Assembly: GCA_015227615.1 (NCBI GenBank)
Contig: JAALGZ010000001.1
Coordinates: forward strand, 682,001-746,000
Source of the DNA: Labyrinthula sp. Ha
Taxonomy: Eukaryota > Sar > Bigyra > Labyrinthulida > Labyrinthulaceae
Reading direction: 5' to 3'
DNA length: 64,000 bases
Below are positions 23,601-36,199 of this stretch, one piece after another (position 1 is the stretch's first letter; each line of letters opens with the position of its first letter). Below the pieces are notes generated by a model, which did no database searches, was not told the DNA's origin, and saw only the letters and a program-made list of their open reading frames with translations. A program made the translations under genes and the position numbers.

Positions 23601-25347
23601 TTTTTCCAGCAATTCATATTATTAAAGGCACGCCCTCTAAAGATATGTTTTAAGACTGGGACAGCACAAATATATTTTTGCAATATTGTTTTTTTGTCAA
23701 TCATGGTTTTCTTTTGATGCAGGTGGAAGTACAAGCTTAGTTTCTGTAGTTCTTGGTTTGCCAGTTTCTTCTGGTTCGCGAATATGAGTAATAATTAAAA
23801 TCTATATGTAAAAATGAAATTCAGCATATCTCTTGAAATAAACAAAAGATTGAACATCTAACTTTTTAGTGTAACCCTTATTTCATTCCCCACAAGCTTA
23901 GTTCTTCCAGAAGAGCCCTTGAGGTTCTTTTTCTATAAGCTCCCAAGATTATACTGCCATACTGTTTTGAACCTGCTAATTTTCACTTGTTTTTTCTTTG
24001 TTACCATTTGTTTCGAACTGCCTGACCAAAAACCATCACCCATCCTTTTATTGAAACATATTAAATTACCATTCTCCAACTCTAGCTTTTCAATATATGT
24101 TTCTGCGTGTACTGAAAACCATTTCTGTTTAACTGAACTCCATCCCAAACTTCACCAACATTTTTCAACTCGTATATTGTTGCTACTGTAACTTTTTAAT
24201 TGTAACTAAACAGAATTACTTCTTTAGTTTCATTATTACGAAAAGCACCAATCCCATGTTTTGTCCTAATGTAATTAATTCGGCACATTATTTCACCAAA
24301 CATATATTTAAACCAACTTTCCGTAGTTTAATAGCTCTCACTTTTCCAGTTTACAACGTCTTTTAATTAAGTTGGTGATCTAATCTCTACATCAGTCCAA
24401 TCTTCAAGCACTATAATATACTCGCGTATCTTTCTTACATAGAAATACATCAAACTTTCTATCCATTAGCCCCGCACCATTAAGAATAAACGAAGCATAG
24501 GCTAAATTCATACTTATATTAACGCCGCTTACCAAACTTTTTGACATTAGGTTATATTCTTCTAAAATTAAATTTTGTTTTCTTACACTTTCTTTTAACA
24601 AAGCATTAATCTCTTGAATGAACTCATCAACTCCAGTGTTGTCAAAAATTTTTCATATGCCAAAAAATAAGACCCCTAAAATATTTCATTGGGAATGACT
24701 TAAGAAAGTACAGATATTTCACTCTCTGAAACACTCTCTTCAATTGGTGACAAATCAAGAGATCCTCTCCAGAAAAAATTTCATGCAACTTGTTCTCTGT
24801 CCAGTTTTCTGTTGGAAAATTTAAAACTTGCATATTTTCTATATTTCCTCCATACTGCTTTAGCAAAACCTCGTCAACTTGAATATAGTAATAAACTCTA
24901 ACGATCGTGTCCATCACACTCTTGAAGTGAATGTCTTTAGTAGTTAAGTCAGTGTTCAATGGGGAAATTTGACTCTCTAATAGAGTTATTCAGAAAAGCG
25001 ATGGATCTGATTTCTCTTCTCTGGGTTCTATTTTAACACATTTTACGCTCTCGCACTGAATAGCAAAACCTTTATAATTTTATTGATTTTCCCTCTGTTC
25101 TATGGCGTAAACTACTTTTGAATCTTATTTTTATTCTGCAGGTCAAGAATATCAAAAAAAAAATTCAAAGTATCCTTTCCATTTGATGAACTGTTAATTA
25201 TCAGGTTTCTGTTCAGTTTGAAGAATTATCTTTTATGAGATTTTTTTCCCGTTACTGTTTCTCATTTATATGCACAAAAATACTGTTCGTACACATTGTT
25301 CATGAGTAGAAAGTAATACGGAGTTTTCAAATTTTACCGTTAACTAG
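20682..25347. other. gene-poor stretch with unassigned coding-like patches
   Basis: No family is recognisable. Patches that read like coding DNA: plus strand 22231-22425 (ATG start, 64 residues) and 23040-23510 (includes a 30-nt GT-AG segment after SRWNEAMYNKVKEIG); minus strand 24960-24640 and 24645-24404, adjacent frames (HEIFSGEDLLICHQLKRV and DEFIQEINALLKESVRKQN) that I could not join by any clean splice. They may be decayed or intron-rich genes. The remainder shows nothing. Confidence 0.4.
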
Positions 25348-25799
25348 CTAAGCAAGCAAAAACGAAATAAAAGCAACCCCTCCAAAGAAGTGCATGATAG
25401 TGAAAAGAATTACTGCGTTCAACTTGCCTGTTCTGTTAGGTGAATAACATATTTCACTCTTTCCACCACAAGTAACAATTTTGCTGAACATGGTATTCTC
25501 CATAAAACTATTAAACCTAGATTCTTGACCATTGCCTGTTCTTCCCTGCATCTTGTGGTTCCCATTTTGCACATTTTGATCATTCCATTGAGTCTCAGAA
25601 GCAAAATCTTCTCCAACTAAGCATTAAGAATTAAAGTAAACTAACCTGCTACTGTAGGAAGGTTGTAATCAGAGATAATACTGAAGTTGGCTACGGAAAG
25701 ATGAGGTATGGGCACAGAGTAATGCACAGGGGCCTGTGTTTCGTGATTAGCTACTTCATTGTTCTTGTTGTTAGTGCTTAACTTATTAGGATATCTCAT
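25348..25799 (-). CDS. possible two-exon membrane protein, 140 residues, unknown
   Basis: Exon 1 is 25799-25646 and exon 2 is 25616-25348. A 29-nt intron (begins GTTAG, ends GCTTAG) joins them in frame, giving 140 residues from the ATG at 25799. The first 110 residues are hydrophilic and rich in Asn, Gln and Ser, with a CGGKSEICY turn. The end is one strong membrane helix (LNAVILFTIMHFFGGVAFISF), suggesting a tail-anchored protein. A second 30-nt intron (25377-25348) could instead swap the last residues for LVNGKI just after FFGG and shorten the helix. No homologue comes to mind, and a start further upstream in another exon is possible. Confidence 0.4.
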
Positions 25800-28700
25800 A
25801 TTTTTGCTTTTGTTTAAAAGTGTTCTGCACACTTTATCCGTCAACCGTCTTTACTGTACTAAATAAACAAGATACGTAAAATAGAATAGTTCGTGTAAAA
25901 CGGGTTCTTGGAACCGGGAACATATAAGTACCGGAAGAAATTGTTTCGCGGAACTCATGAGGGGGGTTGAAAATAAATAGAACTTGTCGATTTTATTTTT
26001 TGGCATATTTGGAGACTATATTAATGATTATAAGAAAAAGAAAAATGGGAAAAGTAGTCGCTGAAAAGGCTATTGACGAACAAGGATACTGATCTTTTCG
26101 TCTTTATACTATACGAAATCTATAAAGTTGCTGCAAAAGCTACTGAGCTGTCTAAGCCACGTTAAGCTTCTGAAAAATCTTCAAGCTTTATGAGTTATTT
26201 GCAAAGAGCATCCCCCGGGTAATAGAGATGTTGCTGCTTAAAATGACAAGTGTTATATTAGTGAAAGTTGTAGGTGATAATAAGCACCTTACTCTAAAAT
26301 TTTTTGTAAAGCTAGTGCCATCAGAAAGGGATAGAGAATTGTTAAACCTCCGTCGAAACCAGCTTTACAGGTTGCCAAGATAGTTTTGTTTTTCTTCAAT
26401 CTAATAAATGCATAGAATTACAGGAAGATGATACAAAAAAAGTCATAAATATTTAAACCTCTCTAAATGCAGAGAACAATATTACACTAGCAATAAAGAA
26501 AAAATAGAAAAAAAGAAATTGCAGACTTGTTCCTGAGGATGGGTTCAAGGGTTTTGGAGGAACGGGCTCTAATATTCTTAGAAGAATATCATTTAGGTGA
26601 TAATCATTTAGATGAGCATCTGGAACATTAAGAAGAATGAAGTTAAGCAGAATTAAACCACTTCATATCTTGAACCCTGAAATATCTTATTCTGAAGCAT
26701 TTGTTTTGTGACATCATTGAATCTTACCTATTTATTTAGTTGAAATGTTAAATATTTAAGTGTTTTCTTTAAGGAAATTAATACTTGCAGAAGCAAGAAA
26801 AGGGTGTATATAGAGTTATTGCCACAATAAAAGAGGCTTTAAGCTGGGCTCCAATTATGTAAATTTCAGTCTGACATCCATTATACGTTCCTAAATAGGT
26901 GATATTGCTGCAGAACTTGTCGCAAATTACAATCTGTGCTAGATGCTAACTGGGTTTCACTTGGCGCAATTCTTACGGCAAATTGTAACTCTAAAGAACT
27001 GATTTGAAGCGAATTTCCTTCTAAACTCCTACGACCAGCTTTAAATTACAGGTTATGTTCTTATAGTTTTAGAAGTAATTCTACTCAAATTGTGCAAAAA
27101 TCTACTTAAAGCTCTTGGCTAATGTTTAGATCCTACTTAGACAGCGCAAATATGCTTTTCCTGCTCAGATTGAACATGTATTCTTATAAAAAATGCTCAA
27201 GGAAAAGGAGCTTAGATAATGTTGAAATGTTACTCTCTGTCACGAAAGACTTAGTTTCTTGTCTCATATGAGAACTTTCATTGGGTATTTTCCGCTGTTG
27301 TTAGATCTCCATTCTTAAATAAATAGTCAAACCCTGGTTCTTGGGATTTCATTATCCCATAGGTTAGACCTACAAGGAATTTCCGTATCAGTCTGGATCT
27401 TATCGGACTAAAAAGGGATATAGCATTGATAGAAATCATTTTCGGTGTGAAATTCAGGAAAACTGAAAATGTTTCCTTTTCATACCGTTGCACTTGCGCC
27501 ACAGTCTCCATTCATAAAATGTTGAAGAGACAATATCGGGCAATATTAGAGAGAAAAAAACTATGATATAGCTGAAGAAACTTATACATATTTACTTATT
27601 CTTTTAGTTTCAAACTCTTAGTGAAACAAAGTTAAAATAGATTTAAGCAATAAGGTCTTCATTCAGCGTGACTTATTGATGGATATCCTTCATAATAGTA
27701 CACAGAATTACAAGCTACGAGGATAATATCACAACAATTAGAGAGTTAAATCTGAGGTAGATATTTTTCAACTTCTAGAAAGATGCTACCGATATGGCAA
27801 CTCTATTTAAAAAGGCGCCCAGTTCCGATTTCCTTATTCCAATCATATTGATTTAAGATAGATCATAATTTCAGGAAAAACATAAGTAACAAGGCAAGCC
27901 AAGTAGACCATTTTCTCACTTTATATTTATATATCTCTTTGGAATTATACAATAAACAATTCTAAACTTAAATAACATCTTTAAGATGTTCAAAAGGAGT
28001 TTTATCATCTGTTTCAGATTAAAAGTTTCCTGTGCTATAAGTAGAAAATACAATAGAGACGATTAGGTACAAAAAAATATGATGTATTGAGAAACTTGCT
28101 TAATCAAACACCTTCTACACGAAAATAGTATATATACAGTCATTTGGATTTTATAGGAGGCCTGAAAAATAACAGTGAAATTTCCCAAGAAACCGTCTTA
28201 AAAGAACACCATTACAAAGAACTTGCATTTCTATGCTGTGTGGTAATTTTTTGATACTGCCCTTTACATTTATGGGTTAATGTATATTATGTGCTAGGTC
28301 ATCTTAAGGCCAAGTTGCAATAGGATGCTAAACAGAAATGTGAAAATGAAGTAAAAACAAGACTGGAATAAGTGCCTTAAAAAAGAATCATTCAATACAG
28401 ATATCATATGCTAAAATTAATTCAGCTGTGGTATCAACTACTCTAGGCTCCTTAAGTACTTCTGAAAATGCCCTAATAATACGCGTTTTCTATTGTATTA
28501 ACAGGCAGGCAGTTCAGAATACCCAGAGCAACCCCTTTCTGTATATAGCTTCAGGGGAGGGGCAGAGAATCAATTACAAGAAAATTAATGTTTGGGTGAT
28601 ATTTTCATCTGACCTCTCCAAACAAACAGCATCAACGACCCATGATCAATCACTGTAGAATACGATCGTCATCCTCTTTAAATCCAGGCGATACTTCATG

Positions 28701-31700
28701 CAAGTATATATATTTTGATTTCAAGGAAATTAAGTCTGTTTCTTCCCAACAAACCTAGGATGAGTGTTTGAGATCAATCCTGATATTTATTAGAAAGAGA
28801 AACTAGGAAAATGTAATATGTATAAACTTGAGCCTAGTTCATAATATGCCTAAGTAAAACTCTATTGAATTTTCTCAATGTAAAATATTGAAATCCAGGC
28901 AACATGTGCATAGTTAATATCAACAACAGTATCTAGAAAATCCTAGTTGAATAGTGTCCCGACAGATACGTAAAAATATTAGAAGTTTTTGTCCTTTACC
29001 TTATTTTCCAAACTTAGATACTTCGTCGCGACAGAAAATAGTATGTGCTTATTGTATATGTTGAAAGTTAAACCCTGACTTGAATACATAGTATGTTCCA
29101 TTGTACTGACAGTATGCCTTTGTCTGTAGTTTCAATTTTTGGATAAAGTTAGAGAACAAATATATATATATGCTCTTTCATATTTCATTCTACTTTAATC
29201 AGTTTCTCCAATAGTAATTAAAGATTGGCGTGTAAAGGGACATTAACAGATTTCAGTATTGTTCACTTATTGATAGGGATATCCAGTTGGAATTTTAAGT
29301 TTTTTCTCTAGTTTTACATCTTAGATGCTCTTAACTCTCTCTTGCTTCTTGATATCCATCTTTTCGTGTTACTCTAGATTCTAGGTTATTTCAGGTTTGA
29401 TACAAGAAGATCGGGATTCTTCCCCATCTAAGCTTTTTCTTGGTTTTTTCGGTATGAATCTAATTCTTCTTAAAAAAAAATACTTTGAACTGTGTCATAG
29501 CATCCACATAAATGGGTTGAAAAAGATTTTGATTGTTTATATGATGAGTCTGGTTCATGTTGTTCGAATAATTTAATCAAGATGATTACCGAAAAAGTTG
29601 AGAACAAGAGAAAAGTGCTGGAAATATCAATTTTAAAAATTTGATTCCATCTTCTACTCTAGTTAAAATTTAGAAAATCAAGAAATATTCCAGATTAAGA
29701 TTCTGGAATGTTTTTATACTTGACATTCCGTGTTTTACCAGTTGTACGGGGGTCTCCCTGCTTAAATGCACTAAGAGTCTTAAAATTAAACACGGTTTCG
29801 TTTTGTTGCAATGTATGACAAATAAAATCAAGTTATTCATTAAACTTCATGCAGTTTGTATTAATTAGTATCCTCATGTTATTATGTACTTAATACGCAA
29901 TTTTCCAAAAGCTAAAACTTTTGCAATATTCGGGATATTTTTTTGAAAACTCTGTAGAAGTTTTATAAGTAGATACTCTGAATGCCTCGAGAATAAATTA
30001 ACTGTTTTTTCAAGCAATAGATATCCAAGGATGTAGAAGAGCCTCTAGTAATAGCATGAAGCTCTTGACAGATAATATTAACAATACCTTTTCTGTGTTT
30101 TGCTTTAACAGGGACATTAAAAGGAATCTTATTTACAGTTAAAGTTTTTGTAAGCGATATCTCGCTACAAATGCTATGATTATACATTCAGTTGAAAAAA
30201 CTAAGTTTTAAGATGTTTCTAACAAGAGTAATGATACACATTCAAATTTAGCTTCTACACTTTAGGTACCAATGTTATATTGCACCAAGACCTGACAATA
30301 CACCACCTATGTTAAATGGTTAAACATGTTCTTCTTAGTTGAAAGAATTTATAAATATATCAATATCATCTAATATTTTTTCAATTGAGAATAGTCAATA
30401 CCAATAATTTTATATATTCTTGGACTTGATAGCAATGATGACGACATTTTTTTAATCCCTATCTCGAGTTACAGTAAAATGTGCAGTTTGGCAGTATCTC
30501 TCAAAGTTAGAACTATTGGGAGTTTTTTGTGGCTCTTAATTATTTTTAACTCAGTTCTTTCTGGGAATATAGTATTCCTAATCAACAAGAAAAATTCCTT
30601 CAATAAATTATGTTCAGGAAATGTGGCACTTAAATCTTATTTTAGCTAAGATCTAAGCTTCTGCATGGGATCTAACCTAAATAATATTGTCCCTGCTCAA
30701 AAGATGAGGAGCTCAAAAACTAAATAAACCTAACCTCGCAGTATTTAATGCAAAACAAAAGCAATAGGCATAAAAATTGATTCGGCTTACAGTTATGACT
30801 CAAGCTATGAATGAGATGCATAATGAAATTTTGATACGCGTCTTTCTGCAGGAATCATACATATTCCTCAGCTCACTGTATAAACTTCTCAGCCGGCAAA
30901 AATGTTGTCACTGGTACGAACAATACAGCTCATATGACTCGCATCCTAATAGCTTTAATTTTTAGAAAATAAATATTCTTGATAATATGTTAAACAAGGA
31001 ATTCACATTTCCTTATCTAATATGTATCAATACATGAGAAAGCAACCTCTTAAGTTTAGCCCAAATGTGCACCGTTTCCTATCTTCAATATTTCCCGCCA
31101 AATGCTTCCAGGGTTGTAAATCTAAGAATATGTACAAATGAAAGGTAAGAAAAGGCAGAGAAAAATAAAGTACAATAGATCAATATCCGGCATCTAGCTA
31201 AGACTACAGCTTAGAAGCCATATTATTGCACGATCCTTTTTCTTTTTTGATTTTTCCTAACTCATGATTCTCAATTATGAATTTTAGGCAGTGAATTATT
31301 TGCAGTGGTTAAAATTTTTCTTAGCTCAGATTACGTATTCTTACCCAACTTCCGGTATCACAGGGATATAAGCAGAACTACTAACCCAATTTTAGACTAT
31401 ATATGCTACCTTATTTTCTGCAAATAAATATATTTTCATATTGCTTAGAGATTTCCCCAAACAATGCTCATTTCGGTCCTATGGTGCTTTATGAAACAGA
31501 AGTGTGTAAAATAACTGCATCCAGAAGAAACAAGACTAAGTACAAGATTTTGCATATGCTTTTCAATTATAAAGATACAAAATATCAATTTTCAATAGCT
31601 TGCAAACCGGGTATATCACACCTAAGACCGGTACATCTATGTTTGCTTCGGTGATTCATTCTTTGATTAATCAAAAGCATGTTTCCCTAACTCATTTTTT

Positions 31701-34382
31701 TACAATTTAAAATAACCTGGACTTGGATACCAAAAATAAATATTGAAATTCTATACTTTACCCAACTTTTTCAATCATTTAAAAAGGGTAAACTAGGTTA
31801 AGTGAGCACGGTTAGGTGTGTTTATCGAGATAAAAAAATCTTCTCGACAAGGATTTTACCAAAATATTTGTATTGCGAGATAACGAGAGAAAGCTTCTCA
31901 AGAAGCTCTCGTTAAGATTCTCTCGTTAAATATGCCTAGACACGATATTCCATACATCTACATCGATTAGAAAAACTATGGGCTCAAAAAGTTACAAAAT
32001 ACCCAAGAACAGGCTAAAAATGTTTAAGTGTTTAATGCGAGTGGGAACCCTTTGTTAATTCATTCTCATTTAATATTTTTCACCTTGTCCTCGATTTACA
32101 ATTGACAGTTTTTGACAGAATAATAGCCTTAAGTTTCTATACAGAACTGTACCAAATATATGAACTGATTGAGATAAGCACAGTCATTTTCTGTGAGCGG
32201 AGTGAGATGTCAATTTAATCAGTAGCAGCAATCAACTCATATATTCTGCATCGTCAGTGATGTGCTCATAAATATTTCATTAGCCCTCCTTCCTGTTAGC
32301 CTGAAAATAACCACTCCGCATTACCTGAATGATTTGGGGTGACTTAACTCAATCACGGCTTATTTAAATTATTAAAATCAATCATTCATTATGACAGCGA
32401 GAGTCAGAAAATACAAGCCCGTACGGACAATACTAATTCAGCTCATTTTCTGTGAATCATATTAGTCTTTAAAGAATTCTTGGACTCAGATGGTCGCACT
32501 CTAAACAAAAAAATGCTGAAGCACTTTATGTTGGTGCAGCGGCTTGGACTGTGATATCTGTGCTCGTAGTCGCAATCAATTAGATTAAATGGGCGGACCC
32601 TTTTGTCTCTTAGAAGAAAAAAAGAGAAGAGTGCAACTGAAGTAACTAGATAAGTCCAGAAGATTTTAATGAAATAATTCACAGGAAGATTTATATTTTG
32701 TTCACTTCAATTATGAGTTAAGAAATGCTGCGTTGTCAATGAGATTTGAGGTTACTGAATCATGTCACAACGATTTCAACAAACAAAAAGTCTTTCCAGA
32801 GAAACTTGTCTTCACTGATCTTTTTGACAACTTGCATGAAGATGTCATTTAGGCTTCTGTATCTTGTCTTATTTTTCTTTGGGACCCAAACGAGGTTGAC
32901 TTTTAGCAGATTAACTGCCAGAGGATTCACAATAATGAAACCAAGTTTGGAGGTTGGCATCTTTATAAGGACAAAGTCAGGGTATGTCATTAAATAACTG
33001 TACGAAAAAGAATTTCTTGTTTGCAGCATGTCATGTAGCTTCCTAAAGCCAAAATGCTTAAATCTCAATATATAACTCATCGCATGTGTGGAAACAAAAT
33101 CCTAAGTTAAGTTACTGCACTTATATAAGGTATTCGAACATCTTGTTGATTTGAATGTGATTATCTGAGCTCAATAATAGTTCAAAAATGCGAAAGGTCC
33201 TTGAGAACAAGCTCAAAATACTTTTTTTGTGTACTTCGTTGAAATTTTTGTCTTTGATATAGTGCTGAATATCCAATTTAGATCGCTTAGAAGAGAATGC
33301 TGTTAAGTTGAACTACTCTCGGATGATACTTAAAGGCTGAAAATGCAACTTATTAGAAAATCAGCCCAAATATTCTTAGAAGCAGTGTCTTCAAGTTCTT
33401 CAGTATGAAAATGAAGATAATTCCCGTTGACGTTTTTAATTTCTATTTTTTTTAATTTGTTACCTAAAATTTTCACTAGTTAGATAGTTTCTCTCTCATA
33501 GCATTCACTTTCCTACAAGAAGGAAACAAGGAAGTAACAGAGACTAAACAAAAAATCGAACAGGCTTCAGTGCTCCTTACAGCGTGGAATGCCCTAGTGG
33601 ATGGGAGCTACTTAAGCTTCTTACAGAAATGTTTACGATTGGGTACTCGAACAAGGCTAATTCCTCGAACCATCATCAAGTTGAAGGTTATATGAGGAAA
33701 TAGTTGAAGGGTTTGAGCCCTTTCTGCTAATTAGCCCTGGTTAAGATATCTATTATAATAGGATGGGTCCTTGGAGCCTGGGCTTAAGAATTTTAGTTAG
33801 AGACGTTTTTTTATTAACGAGCTTGCTATAAACAAAAAGAAGGTTAGTTTCCCAACTTTTTTTTTCAAAATAAGCCAGAGTGATCAAGAAGTGGTATGCC
33901 ATTTCTTAAACTTTGGCTCGTTAAATCTGGAAAAAAAATGAACTAGTATGATCTATACCAATAGGTCAATTTCACAGCTAAGTTTAAACCTGAGAGGCTT
34001 GGGACGGTGATCATTCGCAGAGGCAACCGTAGTTGTATGGGATCTAGCACTCCTATCATTCCTAGGGATCGTGCGACAACTACAACATCATTCATGCTTA
34101 CAAGTCGCAACTGTTCCATTGTTTCCATATATTTGCTTCCGAAGAAAGTAAAGTTCATTGAAGCTTTTCTAAACTTTATTTAACCATATTGGCTTTCCAA
34201 CCACAAGAAACTGTTCCGGATATTTTTTTTAATACTTTCAAGTGCAGTTTCATTTTCTAAATTGCCCAAAAAAATAAGCATCTAGGGACGAACATAAATA
34301 TACGCAAGAAGTTCTGCCGCTATAATACACCGGATAGTTTTCTTGTGCAGCAGAACCGTTAAAACAAAACAAAAGAAGAAAA
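25800..34382. other. 8.6-kb AT-rich stretch without a supported gene
   Basis: No gene is identified. Coding-like patches without family match: plus 26230-26385 (ATG start, VKVVGDNKHLTLKFFVKLV), plus 26505-26630 (LFLRMGSRVLEERALIFLEE), plus 28428-28660, plus 33476-33690 (TKQKIEQASVLLTAWNALVD) and minus 34158-33943. These may be old mobile-element or gene remains; no class can be assigned. A small inverted-repeat element at 31811-31940 is listed separately. The rest shows nothing. Confidence 0.4.
31811..31940. mobile_element. small TIR element, GAG-repeat family, copy 1
   Basis: The left end reads TAGGTGTGTTTATCGAG. The right end, reverse-complemented, reads TAGGCATATTTAACGAG, matching at 13 of 17 positions. 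The 4-bp repeat CACG lies on both sides (31807-31810 and 31941-31944), two bases outside each TAGG. The interior is built from palindromic CGAG/CTCG and TTCTCAAGAAGC words. This is the layout of a non-autonomous DNA transposon (MITE). It is related to the copy at 39019-39413. Confidence 0.55.
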
Positions 34383-35204
34383 ATGTCATGCACAAAGTTG
34401 AGCGAAAATTACATGAAACTGTTGAACCTCTTCGTGGGGCTCTCTGGGGTTGTTATCATAGGATATAGTGCATACTTGAACAAAGAATTAGAGGACTATG
34501 GGTCAATTCTAGAAGAGTTCTTGTTGTATGGACCTTTGATCTTTGGATGTGCATTGGTAGTTCTAGCGGGAATGGGATACTATGGTGCAGAGAAGAATAA
34601 CAAGGTCATCCTTCTTGTTTATATGGTCTTCACTTTGATAGCTACTCTTGTAGTCTTTGGAACCGGTATTGCGTTACTTGTGTACAGTGGTGTTTTGGAT
34701 GATGTCGAAAATGCACAGACGCAAGAAGTTAGCTCAGGAGTTGCCGAACGTATTAACGATTTCGAACTTGAGATATTCAACCACTGTTGTGCTGCTGAGT
34801 TTGGCCTCGATGAAGTTCCTCTCTGCGAAGACGACGAGAACGCTGAAGTCTGTATCGTGGATGAAGACAGGTTTGATACCACGATTGAGAATGTTGGTGA
34901 TGAAATATGCGAAGCTTTAGCAGAGGTTGAAATAAATGGAAGCCCTGTCGTTGGAGATCCTCAAGATGGAGGATGTGGTGGTGGTGATGCTGGGGTTTTT
35001 GTTAGTAGGATCACGCAGTACTTAATCAACAACGTAAAGCCACTTGGATCGATTAACCTCGCGCTTGGAATCTTGTTACTTCTGGACTTGATTGCCACCT
35101 GTACTTTGTTGTGGAAAGGAAAGAATGAAAAGAAAGAAGAAGAGGCAAAAGAAGAGGAGACTAAGGAAGGCCAAACAGGTCCCGAGGTTGCTGGAGGATT
35201 CTAA
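34383..35204 (+). CDS. tetraspanin-like four-pass membrane protein
   Basis: A single exon encodes 273 residues. Three membrane segments are packed near the N-terminus (about 12-32, 47-67 and 75-103), followed by a large loop (about 104-222) and a fourth segment (about 224-246), which is the tetraspanin plan. The loop holds the double Cys at 135-136 (HCCAAEFG; the classical motif is CCG) and further Cys residues at PLC, VC, IC and GCG that could form the usual disulfides. The cytoplasmic tail is very acidic and lysine-rich (KKEEEAKEEE). Tetraspanins organise membrane microdomains with partner proteins. The ATG is preceded by an A-rich leader. The gene converges with the MYB gene 275 bp away. 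Family is likely; the partner is unknown. Confidence 0.82.
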   Translation: MSCTKLSENYMKLLNLFVGLSGVVIIGYSAYLNKELEDYGSILEEFLLYGPLIFGCALVVLAGMGYYGAEKNNKVILLVYMVFTLIATLVVFGTGIALLVYSGVLDDVENAQTQEVSSGVAERINDFELEIFNHCCAAEFGLDEVPLCEDDENAEVCIVDEDRFDTTIENVGDEICEALAEVEINGSPVVGDPQDGGCGGGDAGVFVSRITQYLINNVKPLGSINLALGILLLLDLIATCTLLWKGKNEKKEEEAKEEETKEGQTGPEVAGGF

Positions 35205-35479
35205 GTTATTGTCAAGGGACGCTAGTTTAAACGAAAACCTCTTTTTCTGTATTTAAGATCTTAATCGGGGTATATTTAAACTATGTCTATCATTAAAGAG
35301 ATTCAAATAAACTGACTAACCAATAGAAGCTGCTTGTATTTTCACTATCAAAATCTACTAAAATCAAAATCTACCCCATATTTGATTACAAACATATACA
35401 AAACGATATCCTAAACTCGAAATTTTCACAAACAGGTACTAAACACATACTCGGACCATCTCTTTTATTCTCTTCAGTT

Positions 35480-36199
35480 TTATTGTTGCAACATATCCAC
35501 CAGAATTCCCGCTGCCTCCAGCGCACGAGGTGTAATTGCTCCGGCTGGTAGTTCCATGCTCTTATATTTCACTCCACTTAAATCCAACATAGGAATATTC
35601 TCATTAAATCTAACTTTACTCTGCCTCCTATTTTGAGTATAATTCCTTACACTTCCTTCATCTCCCGATGCACTTGATCCAGCAAGCTCTGACGACTCGC
35701 TACCTCCTCGCACTCTTGTCCTATATCCCTGCTTCATCTCCGTAAAACGCGGTTTAATATTTCTAGTCTTTAACTTCATAAGCGCTATCTCAGGGGAATC
35801 AGGCTCTCTTGATGCGTAGGTACGTTTTCTTGATACTCTTGCTGGAGGAGGTGAGAAGTTACTATCTTCTGGAAACCTTTCCAATTCTTCTTGTCCGTGC
35901 TGAGACATAGCCACATAGTTATCAAGAAGTTTTTCTTTTTTAGAAGTAGACATAACTGGACCTCCAAGAGTCTTGGCAAGTTTCTGAAAGTACTTTTGGG
36001 CATGTGTTCTAATTTGGATAACTGTGCGCGTCTTGATCAGCTCCGATATTACCCTCCACTCCTTTCCATATTTCTTCAGGCCTTCTTCAAATAGCATCTG
36101 TTCTCTACGACTCCATCTACCTTTATTTATCTTGTATTTCCCGTCAGCTACAACTTCTCCTCTACTCTGCTGAACAAACTCTGTCATTTCTTGATACAT
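35480..36199 (-). CDS. SHAQKYF-type single-repeat MYB transcription factor
   Basis: The frame runs open to 36244, but the first ATG is at 36199, giving 239 residues. A SANT/MYB repeat spans about 27-73 (GRWSRREQMLFEEGLKKYG to the third helix) and ends in the diagnostic RTHAQKYFQKL. This class (plant CCA1-like/MYB-related and many protist factors) binds DNA through the third helix, which carries the HAQKYF box. The C-terminal half is basic and low complexity (SESSELAGSSASGDEGS), with a conserved-looking end, GAITPRALEAAGILVDML. The wording KTRTVIQIRTHAQKYF resembles stramenopile members as I remember them. An upstream exon supplying more N-terminus cannot be excluded. Target genes are unknown. 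Confidence 0.88.
   Translation of the reverse strand: MYQEMTEFVQQSRGEVVADGKYKINKGRWSRREQMLFEEGLKKYGKEWRVISELIKTRTVIQIRTHAQKYFQKLAKTLGGPVMSTSKKEKLLDNYVAMSQHGQEELERFPEDSNFSPPPARVSRKRTYASREPDSPEIALMKLKTRNIKPRFTEMKQGYRTRVRGGSESSELAGSSASGDEGSVRNYTQNRRQSKVRFNENIPMLDLSGVKYKSMELPAGAITPRALEAAGILVDMLQQ

Noticed and set aside
24404-24960. Two adjacent minus-strand frames as one gene
   Set aside because: No GT-AG segment of plausible size connects the frames without a stop; kept only as coding-like patches.
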